Shown: positions 48,481 through 62,402 of the stretch, in pieces
Position numbering within the stretch: the first letter of the stretch is position 1
Layout of the letters: each line of letters starts with the position of its first letter
Source of the DNA: Hydractinia symbiolongicarpus
Lineage: Eukaryota > Cnidaria > Hydrozoa > Anthoathecata > Hydractiniidae
Assembly: GCF_029227915.1 (NCBI RefSeq)
Contig: NC_079883.1
Span: 16,618,001 to 16,682,000, forward strand
Direction of reading: 5' to 3'
Length of the DNA stretch: 64,000 bases
Made by a program: the position numbers and the translations under genes
The notes under the pieces: model-generated
Database searches by the model: none
What the model was told of the DNA's origin: nothing
What the model saw: the letters and a program-made list of their open reading frames with translations, nothing else

Positions 48481-51400
48481 AACACCGTCAACTACGCGTA
48501 CAGGCCTCAAAAGGCTGTAATATGGCCTCTTGCAGCATAATAAAGGCCTTTCACGTATATCACGTGCTTGCACGTGCCTGCGCAGGTTACCGTTGGTCTA
48601 ATTATTCCACTCTCAATGGACTACGACGTCCCAAGTGGTTTTCCATTGCGCCATGGCGTTGTAACACCGTCAACTACGGGTGCAGGCCTCCAAAGGCTGT
48701 AATATGGCCTCTTGCAGCCTAATAAAGGCCTTACACGTATATCACGTGCTTGCACGTGCCTGCGCAGGTTACCGCTGGTCTAATTACTCCACTCTCAATG
48801 GACTACGACGTCCCATGTTGTTTTCCATTGCGCCATGACTTTATAACACAGTCAACTACGTGTACAGGCCTCTAAAAGGCTGTACTATGGCATTTTGCAG
48901 CTTAATAAAGGTCGTGCACACAAATCGCGTTGTTCCACGTGCCTGGGCGAGTTACGATCGGTCTAATCCTTCCACTCTCATTGGACTATGACGTCCCATA
49001 TGGTTTTCCATTGCGCGATGGCGTTATAACACCGTCAACTACAGGTGCAGGCCTCCAAAGGCTGTAATATGGCCTCTTGCAGCCTAATAAAGGCCTTACA
49101 CGTATATCACGTGGTCGCACGTGCCTGCGCAAGTTACCATTGGTCTAATCCTTCCACTCTCAATGGACTAGGACGTCCCAAGTTGCTTTCCATTGCGTCA
49201 CAGCTTCATAACACCGTCAACTACGTGCACAGGCTATTAAAGGCTGTAATATGGCCTTTTGCGGCCTACTAAAGGTCGTACACACAAATCGTGTTGTTCC
49301 ACGTGCCTGCGCGAGTTGCGATAGGTCTAATCCCTCCACTCTCATTGGACTATGACGTCCCAAGTGGTTTTCCATTGCGCCATGGCGTTATCACACCGTC
49401 AACTACAGGTACAGGCATGTAAAGTCTGTAATATGGCCTTTTGCAGCATAATAAGCGCTTTTCACGTATATCACGTGCTTGCACGTGCTTGCGCAGGTTA
49501 CCGTTGGTCTAATTATTCCACTCTCAATGGACTACGACGTCCCAAATGGTTTTCCATTGCGCCATGGCGTTATAACACCGTCAACTACGTGTACAGGCCT
49601 CTAAAAGGCTGTACTATGGCATTTTGCAGCCTAATAAAGGTCGTGCACACAAATCGCGTTGTTCCACGTGCCTGGGCGAGTTACGATCGGTCTAATCCTT
49701 TCACTCTCATTGGACTATGACGTCCCAATTGGTTTTCCATTGCGCGATGGCGTTATAACACCGTCAACTACGGGTGAAGGCCTCCAAAGGCTGTAATATG
49801 GCCTCTTGCAGCCTAATAAAGGCCTAACACGTATATCACGTGGTCGCACGTGCCTGCGCAAGTTACCATTGGTCTAATCCTTCCACTCTCAATGGACTAG
49901 GACGTCCCAAGTTGCTTTCGATTGCGTCACAGCTCTATAACACCGTCAACTACGCATACAGGCCTCAAAAGGCTGTAATATGGCCTCTTGCAGCATAATA
50001 AAGGCCTTTCACGTATATCACGTGCTTGCACGTGCCTGCGCAGGTTACCGTTGGTCTAATTATTCCACTCTCAATGGACTACGACGTCCCAAGTGGTTTT
50101 CCATTGCGCCATGGCGTTATAACACCGTCAACTACGGGTGCAGGCCTCCAAAGGCTGTAATATGGCCTCTTGCAGCCTAATAAAGGCCTTTCACGTATAT
50201 CACGTGCTTGCACGTGCCTGCGCAGGTTACCGCTGGTCTAATTACTCCACTCTCAATGGACTACGACGTCCCATGTTGTTTTCCATTGCGCCATGACTTT
50301 ATAACACCGTCAACTACGTGTACAGGCCTCTAAAAGGCTGTACTATGGCATTTTGCAGCTTAATAAAGGTCGTGCACACAAATCGCGTTGTTCCACGTGC
50401 CTGGGCGAGTTACGATCGGTCTAATCCTTCCACTCTCATTGGACTATGACGTCCCAATTGGTTTTCCATTGCGCGATGGCGTTATAACACCGTCAACTAC
50501 GGGTGCAGGCCTCCAAAGGCTGTAATATGGCCTCTTGCAGCCTAATAAAGGCCTAACACGTATATCACGTGGTCGCACGTGCCTGAGCAAGTTACCATTG
50601 GTCTAATCCTTCCACTCTCAATGGACTAGGACGTCCCAAGTTGCTTTCGATTGCGTCACAGCTCTATAACACCGTCAACTACGTGCACAGGCCTTTAAAG
50701 GCTGTAATATGGCCTCTTGCAGCATAATAAAGGCCTTACACACAAATCGCGTTCTTCTACATGCCTGGGCGAGTTACGATCGGTCTAATCCCTCCACTCT
50801 CATTAGACTATGACGTCCCAAGTGGTTTTTCATTGCGCCATGGCGTTATAACACCGTCAACTACAGGTACAGGCCTCAAAAGGCTGTAATATGGCCTCTT
50901 GCAGCATAATAAAGGCCTTACACGTATATCACGAGGTAGTACGTGCCTGCGCAAGTTACCATTGGTCTAATCCTTCTACTCTCAATGGACTAGGACGTCC
51001 CAAGTTGTTTTCCATTGCGTCACGGCTTTATAACACCGTCAACTACGTGGACAGGCTATTAAAGGCTGTAATATGGCCTTTTGCGGCCTAGTAAAGGTCG
51101 TACACACAAATTGCGTTGTTCCACGTGCCTGCGCGAGTTGCGATAGGTCTAATCCCTCCACTCTCATTGGACTATGACGTCCCAAGTGGTTTTCCATTGC
51201 GCTATGACTTTATAACACCGTCAACTACAGGTACAGGCCATTAAAGGCTGTAACATGGCCTCTTGCAGCATAATAAGCGCTTTTCACGTATATCACGTGC
51301 TTCCACGTGCCTGCGCAGGTTACCGCTGGTCTAATTACTCCACTCTCAATGGACTACGACGTCTCATGTTGTTTTCCATTGCGCCATGACTTTATAACAC

Positions 51401-52310
51401 CGTCAACTACGTGTACAGGCCTCTAAAAGGCTGTACTATGGCATTTTGCAGCTTAATAAAGGTCGTGCACACAAATCGCGTTGTTCCACGTGCCTGGGCG
51501 AGTTACGATCGGTCTAATCCTTCCACTCTCATTGGACTATGACGTCCCAAGTGGTTTTCCATTGCGCCATGGCGTTATAACACCGTCAACTACGCGTACA
51601 GGCCTCAAAAGGCTGTAATATGGCCTCTTGCAGCATTATAAAGGCCTTTCACGTATATCACGTGCTTGCACGTGCCTGCGCAGGTTACCGTTGGTCTAAT
51701 TATTCCACTCTCAATGGACTACGACGTTCCCAAGTGGTTTTCCATTGCGCCATGGCGTTATAACACCGTCAACTACGGGTGCAGGCCTCCAAAGGCTGTA
51801 ATATGGCCTCTTGCAGCCTAATAAAGGCCTTACACGTATATCACGTGCTTGCACGTGCCTGCGCAGGTTACCGCTGGTCTAATTACTCCACTCTCAATGG
51901 ACTACGACGTCCCATGTTGTTTTCCATTGCGCCATGACTTTATAACACCGTCAACTACGTGTACAGGCCTCTAAAAGGCTGTACTATGGCATTTTGCAGC
52001 TTAATAAAGGTCCTGCACACAAATCGCGTTGTTCCACGTGCCTGGGCGAGTTACGATCGGTCTAATCCTTCCACTCTCATTGGACTATGACGTCCCAATT
52101 GGTTTTCCATTGCGCGATGGCGTTATAACACCGTCAACTACGGGTGCAGGCCTCCAAAGGCTGTAATATGGCCTCTTGCAGCCTAATAAAGGCCTAACAC
52201 GTATATCACGTGGTCGCACGTGCCTGCGCAAGTTACCATTGGTCTAATCCTTCCACTCTCAATGGACTAGGACGTCCCAAGTTGCTTTCCATTGCGTCAC
52301 AGCTCTATAA
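48480..52310 (+). repeat. Segmental copy D5, first copy (about 3.8 kb)
   Basis: Landmarks at 48,522, 49,045, 49,352, 49,980 and 50,891 recur at +7,288, at 55,810, 56,333, 56,640, 57,268 and 58,179. Shared private variants are TATAACACAGTCAAC, GTCCCATATGG, GGGTGAAGGCC, GCGTTCTTCTACATGCC, CGAGGTAGTACGTG, TACGTGGACAGGC and GCATTATAAAGG. One base is inserted near 51,727 (GACGTTCCCAAG) in this copy only. The copies are about 40 monomers apart. Confidence 0.8.
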
Positions 52311-55300
52311 CACCGTCAACTACGTGCACAGGCCTTTAAAGGCTGTAATATGGCCTCTTGCAGCATAATAAAGGCCTTACACACAAATCGCGTTGTTTTA
52401 CATGCCTGGGCGAGTTACGATCGGTCTAATCCCTCCACTCTCATTAGACTATGACGTCCCAAGTGGTTTTTCATTGCGCCATGGCGTTATAACACCGTCA
52501 ACTACGGGTACAGGCCTCAAAAGGCTGTAATATGGCCTCTTGCTGCATAATAAAGGCCTTACACGTATATCACGAGGTCGTACGTGACTGCGCAAGTTAC
52601 CATTGGTCTAATCCTTCTACTCTCAATGGACTAGGACGTCCCAAGTTGTTTTCCATTGCGTCACGGCTTTATAACACCGTCAACTACGTGCACAGGCCTT
52701 TAAAGGCTGTAATATGGTCATTTGCAGCCTAACAAAGGCCTTTCACGTATATCACGTGGTTGCACGTACCTGCGCAAGTTACGAGCGGACTAATCCCTCC
52801 AATGTCATTGGACTATGACGTCCCAAGTGGTTTTCCATTGCGCAATGGCGTTATAACACCGTCAACTACGCGTACAGGCCTCAAAAGGCTGTAATATGGC
52901 CTCTTGCAGCATAATAAAGGCCTTTCACGTATATCACGTGCTTGCACGTGCCTGCGCAGGTTACCATTGGTCTAATCCTTCCACTCTCAATGGACTAGGA
53001 CGTCCCAAGTTGCTTTCCATTGCGTCACAGCTTCATAACACCGTCAACTACGTGCACAGGCTATTAAAGGCTGTAATATGGCCTTTTGCGGCCTACTAAA
53101 GGCCTTACACACAAATCGTGTTGTTCCACGTGCCTGCGCGAGTTGCGATAGGTCTAATCCGTCCACTCTCATTGGACTATGACGTCCCAAGTGGTTTTCC
53201 ATTGCGCCATGGCGTTATCACACCGTCAACTACAGGTACAGGCATGTAAAGTCTGTAATATGGCCTTTTGCAGCATAATAAGCGCTTTTCACGTATATCA
53301 CGTGCTTGCACGTGCCTGCGCAGGTTACCGCTGGTCTAATCCTTCCACTCTCAATGGACTAGGACGTCCCAAGTTGCTTTCCATTGCGTCACAGCTTTAT
53401 AACACCGTAAACTACGTGTACAGGCCTTTAAAGGCTGTAATATGGCCTCTTGCAGCATAATAAAGGCCTTACACGTATATCACGTGCTTGCACGTGCCTG
53501 CGCAGGTTACCGCTGGTCTAATTACTCCACTCTCAATGGACTACGACGTCCCATGTTGTTTTCCATTGCGCCATGACTTTATAACACAGTCAACTACGTG
53601 TACAGGCCTCTAAAAGGCTGTACTATGGCATTTTGCAGCTTAATAAAGGTCGTGCACACAAATCGCGTTGTTCCACGTGCCTGGGCGAGTTACGATCGGT
53701 CTAATCCTTCCACTCTCATTGGACTATGACGTCCCATATGGTTTTCCATTGCGCGATGGCGTTATAACACCGTCAACTACGGGTGCAGGCCTCCAAAGGC
53801 TGTAATATGGCCTCTTGCAGCCTAATAAAGGCCTAACACGTATATCACGTGGTCGCACGTGCCTGCGCAAGTTACCATTGGTCTAATCCTTCCACTCTCA
53901 ATGGACTAGGACGTCCCAAGTTGCTTTCCATTGCGTCACAGCTCTATAACACTGTCAACTACGTGCACAGGCCTTTAAAGGCTGTAATATGGCCTCTTGC
54001 AGCATAATAAAGGCCTTACACACAAATCGCGTTGTTCTACATGCCTGGGCGAGTTACGATCGGTCTAATCCCTCCACTCTCATTAGACTATGACGTCCCA
54101 AGTGGTTTTTCATTGCGCCATGGCGTTATAACACCGTCAACTACGGGTACAGGCCTCAAAAGGCTGTAATATGGCCTCTTGCAGCATAATAAAGGCCTTA
54201 CACGTATATCACGAGGTCGTACGTGCCTGCGCAAGTTACCATTGGTCTAATCCTTCTACTCTCAATGGACTATGACATCCCAAGTGGTTTTTCATTGCGC
54301 CATGGCGTTATAACACCGTCAACTACGGGTACAGGCCTCAAAAGGCTGTAATATGGCCTCTTACAGCATAATAAAGGCCTTACACGTATATCACGAGGTC
54401 GTACGTGCCTGCGCAAGTTACGAGCGGACTAATCCCTCCAATGTCATTGGACTATGACGTCCCAAGTGGTTTTCCATTGCGCCATGGCGTTATAACACCG
54501 TCAACTACGCGTACAGGCCTCAAAAGGCTGTAATATGGCCTCTTGCAGCATAATAAAGGCCTTTCACGTATATCACGAGCTTTCACGTGCCTGCGCAGGT
54601 TACCGTTGGTCTAATTATTCCACTCTCAATGGACTACGATGTCCCAAGTGGTTTTCCATTGCGCCATGGCGTTATAACACCGTCAACTACAGGTGCAGGC
54701 CTCCAAAGGCTGTAATATGGCCTCTTGCAGCCTAATAAAGGCCTTACACGTATATCACGTGGTCGCACGTGCCTGCGCAAGTTACCATTGGTCTAATCCT
54801 TCCACTCTCAATGGACTAGGACGTCCCAAGTTGCTTTCCATTGCGTCACAGCTTCATAACACCGTCAACTACGTGCACAGGCTATTAAAGGCTGTAATAT
54901 GGCCTTTTGCGGCCTACTAAAGGTCGTACACACAAATCGTGTTGTTCCACGTGCCTGCGCGAGTTGCGATAGGTCTAATCCCTCCACTCTCATTGGACTA
55001 TGACGTCCCAAGTGGTTTTCCATTGCGCCATGGCGTTATCACACCGTCAACTACAGGTACAGGCATGTAAAGTCTGTAATATGGCCTTTTGCAGCATAAT
55101 AAGCGCTTTTCACGTATATCACGTGCTTGCACGTGCTTGCGCAGGTTACCGTTGGTCTAATTATTCCACTCTCAATGGACTACGACGTCCCAAGTGGTTT
55201 TCCATTGCGCCATGGCGTTATAACACCGTCAACTACGTGTACAGGCCTCTAAAAGGCTGTACTATGGCATTTTGCAGCCTAATAAAGGTCGTGCACACAA

Positions 55301-55768
55301 ATCGCGTTGTTCCACCTGCCTGGGCGAGTTACGATCGGTCTAATCCTTTCACTCTCATTAAACTATGACGTCCCAATTGGTTTTCCATTGCGCGATGGCG
55401 TTATAACACCGTCAACTACGGGTGAAGGCCTCCAAAGGCTGTAATATGGCCTCTTGCAGCCTAATAAAGGCCTAACACGTATATCACGTGGTCGCACGTG
55501 CCTGCGCAAGTTACCATTGGTCTAATCCTTCCACTCTCAATGGACTAGGACGTCCCAAGTTGCTTTCGATTGCGTCACAGCTCTATAACACCGTCAACTA
55601 CGTGCACAGACCTTTAAAGGCTGTAATATGGCCTCTTGCAGCATAATAAAGGCCTTACACACAAATCGCGTTGTTCCACGTGCCTGGGCGAGTTACGATC
55701 GGTCTAATCCTTCCACTCTCATTGGACTATGACGTCCCAAGTGGTTTTCCATTGCGCCATGGCGTTAT
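52310..55768 (+). repeat. Mosaic block between the two D5 copies
   Basis: The first part (to about 53,475) matches 61,237-62,402 at +8,927. Then 53,460-53,760 repeats the TATAACACAGTC and CCCATATGG types seen near 48,740-49,000. 53,680-54,230 is recopied near 59,700-60,240, with the shared variant ATAACACTGTCAAC. Two adjacent similar monomers lie at 54,172 and 54,354; a hybrid near 54,275 joins a lead-type left half to a CTATGACATCCC right half. From 54,680 to 55,600 the sequence recurs at 56,320-57,240 (offset 1,640). There is no gene. Confidence 0.72.
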
Positions 55769-58700
55769 AACACCGTCAACTACGCGTACAGGCCTCAAAA
55801 GGCTGTAATATGGCCTCTTGCAGCATAATAAAGGCCTTTCACGTATATCACGTGCTTGCACGTGCCTGCGCAGGTTACCGTTGGTCTAATTATTCCACTC
55901 TCAATGGACTACGACGTCCCAAGTGGTTTTCCATTGCGCCATGGCGTTATAACACCGTCAACTACGGGTGCAGGTCTCCAAAGGCTGTAATATGGCCTCT
56001 TGCAGCCTAATAAAGGCCTTACACGTATATCACGTGCTTGCACGTGCCTGCGCAGGTTACCGCTGGTCTAATTACTCCACTCTCAATGGAGTACGACGTC
56101 CCATGTTGTTTTCCATTGCGCCATGACTTTATAACACAGTCAACTACGTGTACAGGCCTCTAAAAGGCTGTACTATGGCATTTTGCAGCTTAATAAAGGT
56201 CGTGCACACAAATCGCGTTGTTCCACGTGCCTGGGCGAGTTACGATCGGTCTAATCCTTCCACTCTCATTGGACTATGACGTCCCATATGGTTTTCCATT
56301 GCGCGATGGCGTTATAACACCGTCAACTACAGGTGCAGGCCTCCAAAGGCTGTAATATGGCCTCTTGCAGCCTAATAAAGGCCTTACACGTATATCACGT
56401 GGTCGCACGTGCCTGCGCAAGTTACCATTGGTCTAATCATTCCACTCTCAATGGACTAGGACGTCCCAAGTTGCTTTCCATTGCGTCACAGCTTCATAAC
56501 ACCGTCAACTACGTGCACAGGCTATTAAAGGCTGTAATATGGCCTTTTGCGGCCTACTAAAGGTCGTACACACAAATCGTGTTGTTCCACGTGCCTGCGC
56601 GAGTTGCGATAGGTCTAATCCCTCCACTCTCATTGGACTATGACGTCCCAAGTGGTTTTCCATTGCGCCATGGCGTTATCACACCGTCAACTACAGGTAC
56701 AGGCATGTAAAGTCTGTAATATGGCCTTTTGCAGCATAATAAGCGCTTTTCACGTATATCACGTGCTTGCACGTGCTTGCGCAGGTTACCGTTGGTCTAA
56801 TTATTCCACTCTCAATGGACTACGACGTCCCAAGTGGTTTTCCATTGCGCCATGGCGTTATAACACCGTCAACTACGTGTACAGGCCTCTAAAAGGCTGT
56901 ACTATGGCATTTTGCAGCCTAATAAAGGTCGTGCACACAAATCGCGTTGTTCCACGTGCCTGGGCGAGTTACGATCGGTCTAATCCTTTCACTCTCATTG
57001 GACTATGACGTTCCAATTGGTTTTCCATTGCGCGATGGCGTTATAACACCGTCAACTACGGGTGAAGGCCTCAAAAGGCTGTAATATGGCCTCTTGCAGC
57101 CTAATAAAGGCCTAACACGTATATCACGTGGTCGCACGTGCCTGCACAAGTTACCGTTGGTCTAATCCTTCCACTCTCAATGGACTAGGACGTCCCAAGT
57201 TGCTTTCGATTGCGTCACAGCTCTATAACACCGTCAACTACGCGTACAGGCCTCAAAAGGCTGTAATATGGCCTCTTGCAGCATAATAAAGGCCTTTCAC
57301 GTATATCACGTGCTTGCACGTGCCTGCGCAGGTTACCGTTGGTCTAATTATTCCACTCTCAATGGACTACGACGTCCCAAGTGGTTTTCCATTGCGCCAT
57401 GGCGTTATAACACCGTCAACTACGGGTGCAGGCCTCCAAAGGCTGTAATATGGCCTCTTGCAGCCTAATAAAGGCCTTACACGTATATCACGTGCTTGCA
57501 CGTGCCTGCGCAGGTTACCGCTGGTCTAATTACTCCACTCTCAATGGACTACGACGTCCCATGTTGTTTTCCATTGCGCCATGACTTTATAACACCGTCA
57601 ACTACGTGTACAGGCCTCTAAAAGGCTGTACTATGGCATTTTGCAGCTTAATAAAGGTCGTGCACACAAATCGCGTTGTTCCACGTGCCTGGGCGAGTTA
57701 CGATCGGTCTAATCCTTCCACTCTCATTGGACTATGACGTCCCAATTGGTTTTCCATTGCGCGATGGCGTTATAACACCGTCAACTACGGGTGCAGGCCT
57801 CCAAAGGCTGTAATATGGCCTCTTGCAGCCTAATAAAGGCCTAACACGTATATCACGTGGTCGCACGTGCCTGAGCAAGTTACCATTGGTCTAATCCTTC
57901 CACTCTCAATGGACTAGGACGTCCCAAGTTGCTTTCGATTGCGTCACAGCTCTATAACACCGTCAACTACGTGCACAGGCCTTTAAAGGCTGTAATATGG
58001 CCTCTTGCAGCATAATAAAGGCCTTACACACAAATCGCGTTCTTCTACATGCCTGGGCGAGTTACGATCGGTCTAATCCCTCCACTCTCATTAGACTATG
58101 ACGTCCCAAGTGGTTTTTCATTGCGCCATGGCGTTATAACACCGTCAACTACAGGTACAGGCCTCAAAAGGCTGTAATATGGCCTCTTGCAGCATAATAA
58201 AGGCCTTACACGTATATCACGAGGTAGTACGTGCCTGCGCAAGTTACCATTGGTCTAATCCTTCTACTCTCAATGGACTAGGACGTCCCAAGTTGTTTTC
58301 CATTGCGTCACGGCTTTATAACACCGTCAACTACGTGGACAGGCTATTAAAGGCTGTAATATGGCCTTTTGCGGCCTAGTAAAGGTCGTACACACAAATT
58401 GCGTTGTTCCACGTGCCTGCGCGAGTTGCGATAGGTCTAATCCCTCCACTATCATTGGACTATGACGTCCCAAGTGGTTTTCCATTGCGCTATGACTTTA
58501 TAACACCGTCAACTACAGGTACAGGCCAGTAAAGGCTGTAACATGGCCTCTTGCAGCATAATAAGCGCTTTTCACGTATATCACGTGCTTCCACGTGCCT
58601 GCGCAGGTTACCGCTGGTCTAATTACTCCACTCTCAATGGACTACGACGTCTCATGTTGTTTTCCATTGCGCCATGACTTTATAACACCGTCAACTACGT

Positions 58701-59597
58701 GTACAGGCCTCTAAAAGGCTGTACTATGGCATTTTGCAGCTTAATAAAGGTCGTGCACACAAATCGCGTTGTTCCACGTGCCTGGGCGAGTTACGATCGG
58801 TCTAATCCTTCCACTCTCATTGGACTATGACGTCCCAAGTGGTTTTCCATTGCGCCATGGCGTTATAACACCGTCAACTACGCGTACAGGCCTCAAAAGG
58901 CTGTAATATGGCCTCTTGCAGCATTATAAAGGCCTTTCACGTATATCACGTGCTTGCACGTGCCTGCGCAGGTTACCGTTGGTCTAATTATTCCACTCTC
59001 AATGGACTACGACGTCCCAAGTGGTTTTCCATTGCGCCATGGCGTTATAACACCGTCAACTACGGGTGCAGGCCTCCAAAGGCTGTAATATGGCCTCTTG
59101 CAGCCTAATAAAGGCCTTACACGTATATCACGTGCTTGCACGTGCCTGCGCAGGTTACTGCTGGTCTAATTACTCCACTCTCAATGGACTACGACGTCCC
59201 ATGTTGTTTTCCATTGCGCCATGACTTTATAACACCGTCAACTACGTGTACAGGCCTCTAAAAGGCTGTACTATGGCATTTTGCAGCTTAATAAAGGTCG
59301 TGCACACAAATCGCGTTGTTCCACGTGCCTGGGCGAGTTACGATCGGTCTAATCCTTCCACTCTCATTGGACTATGACGTCCCAATTGGTTTTCCATTGC
59401 GCGATGGCGTTATAACACCGTCAACTACGGGTGCAGGCCTCCAAAGGCTGTAATATGGCCTCTTGCAGCCTAATAAAGGCCTAACACGTATATCACGTGG
59501 TCGCACGTGCCTGCGCAAGTTACCATTGGTCTAATCCTTCCACTCTCAATGGACTAGGACGTCCCAAGTTGCTTTCCATTGCGTCACAGCTTCATAA
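55768..59597 (+). repeat. Segmental copy D5, second copy
   Basis: Matches 48,480-52,310 at +7,288. The match ends near 59,590, where CAGCTTCATAAC replaces CAGCTCTATAAC. Its last part, from about 58,600, is duplicated again at +1,640 (58,908 to 60,548), sharing GGTTACTGCTGG near 59,155 and 60,795, which the 51,870 relative lacks. That variant therefore arose after the long-range copy and before the 1,640-bp one. Confidence 0.78.
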
Positions 59598-62402
59598 CAC
59601 CGTCAACTACGTGCACAGGCTATTAAAGGCTGTAATATGGCCTTTTGCGGCCTACTAAAGGTCGTACACACAAATCGTGTTGTTCCACGTGCCTGGGCGA
59701 GTTACGATCGGTCTAATCCTTCCACTCTCATTGGACTATGACGTCCCATATGGTTTTCCATTGCGCGATGGCGTTATAACACCGTCAACTACGGGTGCAG
59801 GCCTCCAAAGGCTGTAATATGGCCTCTTGCAGCCTAATAAAGGCCTAACACGTATATCACGTGGTCGCACGTGCCTGCGCAAGTTACCATTGGTCTAATC
59901 CTTCCACTCTCAATGGACTAGGACGTCCCAAGTTGCTTTCCATTGCGTCACAGCTCTATAACACTGTCAACTACGTGCACAGGCCTTTAAAGGCTGTAAT
60001 ATGGCCTCTTGCAGCATAATAAAGGCCTTACACACAAATCGCGTTGTTCTACATGCCTGGGCGAGTTACGATCGGTCTAATCCCTCCACTCTCATTAGAC
60101 TATGACGTCCCAAGTGGTTTTTCATTGCGCCATGGCGTTATAACACCGTCAACTACGGGTACAGGCCTCAAAAGGCTGTAATATGGCCTCTTGCAGCATA
60201 ATAAAGGCCTTACACGTATATCACGAGGTCGTACGTGCCTGCGCAGGTTACCGCTGGTCTAATTACTCCACTCTCAATGGACTACGACGTCTCATGTTGT
60301 TTTCCATTGCGCCATGACTTTATAACACCGTCAACTACGTGTACAGGCCTCTAAAAGGCTGTACTATGGCATTTTGCAGCTTAATAAAGGTCGTGCACAC
60401 AAATCGCGTTGTTCCACGTGCCTGGGCGAGTTACGATCGGTCTAATCCTTCCACTCTCATTGGACTATGACGTCCCAAGTGGTTTTCCATTGCGCCATGG
60501 CGTTATAACACCGTCAACTACGCGTACAGGCCTCAAAAGGCTGTAATATGGCCTCTTGCAGCATTATAAAGGCCTTTCACGTATATCACGTGCTTGCACG
60601 TGCCTGCGCAGGTTACCGTTGGTCTAATTATTCCACTCTCAATGGACTACGACGTCCCAAGTGGTTTTCCATTGCGCCATGGCGTTATAACACCGTCAAC
60701 TACGGGTGCAGGCCTCCAAAGGCTGTAATATGGCCTCTTGCAGCCTAATAAAGGCCTTACACGTATATCACGTGCTTGCACGTGCCTGCGCAGGTTACTG
60801 CTGGTCTAATTACTCCACTCTCAATGGACTACGACGTCCCATGTTGTTTTCCATTGCGCCATGACTTTATAACACCGTCAACTACGTGTACAGGCCTCTA
60901 AAAGGCTGTACTATGGCATTTTGCAGCTTAATAAAGGTCGTGCACACAAATCGCGTTGTTCCACGTGCCTGGGCGAGTTACGATCGGTCTAATCCTTCCA
61001 CTCTCATTGGACTATGACGTCCCAATTGGTTTTCCATTGCGCGATGGCGTTATAACACCGTCAACTACGGGTGCAGGCCTCCAAAGGCTGTAATATGGCC
61101 TCTTGCAGCCTAATAAAGGCCTAACACGTATATCACGTGGTCGCACGTGCCTGCGCAAGTTACCATTGGTCTAATCCTTCCACTCTCAATGGACTAGGAC
61201 GTCCCAAGTTGCTTTCCATTGCGTCACAGCTCTATAACACCGTCAACTACGTGCACAGGCCTTTAAAGGCTGTAATATGGCCTCTTGCAGCATAATAAAG
61301 GCCTTACACACAAATCGCGTTGTTTTACATGCCTGGGCGAGTTACGATCGGTCTAATCCCTCCACTCTCATTAGACTATGACGTCCCAAGTGGTTTTTCA
61401 TTGCGCCATGGCGTTATAACACCGTCAACTACGGGTACAGGCCTCAAAAGGCTGTAATATGGCCTCTTGCAGCATAATAAAGGCCTTACACGTATATCAC
61501 GAGGTGGTACGTGACTGCGCAAGTTACCATTGGTCTAATCCTTCTACTCTCAATGGACTAGGACGTCCCAAGTTGTTTTCTATTGCGTCAAGGCTTTATA
61601 ACACCGTCAACTACGTGCACAGGCCTTTAAAGGCTGTAATATGGTCATTTGCAGCCTAACAAAGGCCTTTCACGTATATCACGTGGTTGCACGTGCCTGC
61701 GCAAGTTACGAGCGGACTAATCCCTCCAATGTCATTGGACTATGACGTCCCAAGTGGTTTTCCATTGCGCCATGGCGTTATAACACCGTCAACTACGCGT
61801 ACAGGCCTCAAAAGGCTGTAATATGGCCTCTTGCAGCATAATAAAGGCCTTTCACGTATATCACGTGCTTGCACGTGCCTGCGCAGGTTACCATTGGTCT
61901 AATCCTTCCACTCTCAATGGACTAGGACGTCCCAAGTTGCTTTCCATTGCGTCACAGCTTCATAACACCGTCAACTACGTGCACAGGCTATTAAAGGCTG
62001 TAATATGGCCTTTTGCGGCCTACTAAAGGCCTTACACACAAATCGTGTTGTTCCACGTGCCTGCGCGAGTTGCGATAGCTCTAATCCGTCCACTCTCATT
62101 GGACTATGACGTCCCAAGTGGTTTTCCATTGCGCCATGGCGTTATCACACCGTCAACTACAGGTACAGGCATGTAAAGTCTGTAATATGGCCTTTTGCAG
62201 CATAATAAGCGCTTTTCACGTATATCACGTGCTTGCACGTGCCTGCGCAGGTTACCGCTGGTCTAATCCTTCCACTCTCAATGGACTAGGATGTCCCAAG
62301 TTGCTTTCCATTGCGTCACAGCTTTATAACACCGTAAACTACGTGTACAGGCCTTTAAAGGCTGTAATATGGCCTCTTGCAGCATAATAAAGGCCTTACA
62401 CA
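59597..62402 (+). repeat. Composite block: 1,640-bp tandem copy and 8.9-kb long-range copy
   Basis: About 60,240-61,230 is a copy of 58,600-59,590. The wider stretch 60,239-62,402 also matches 51,312-53,475 at +8,927/8,928: 52,532 to 61,459, 52,896 to 61,823 and 53,179 to 62,106. Junctions between types are visible near 59,690 (GGGCGAGTTACG after TCGTGTTGTTCC) and near 60,240 (CGAGGTCGTACGTG joined to GCGCAGGTTACC). Confidence 0.75.
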
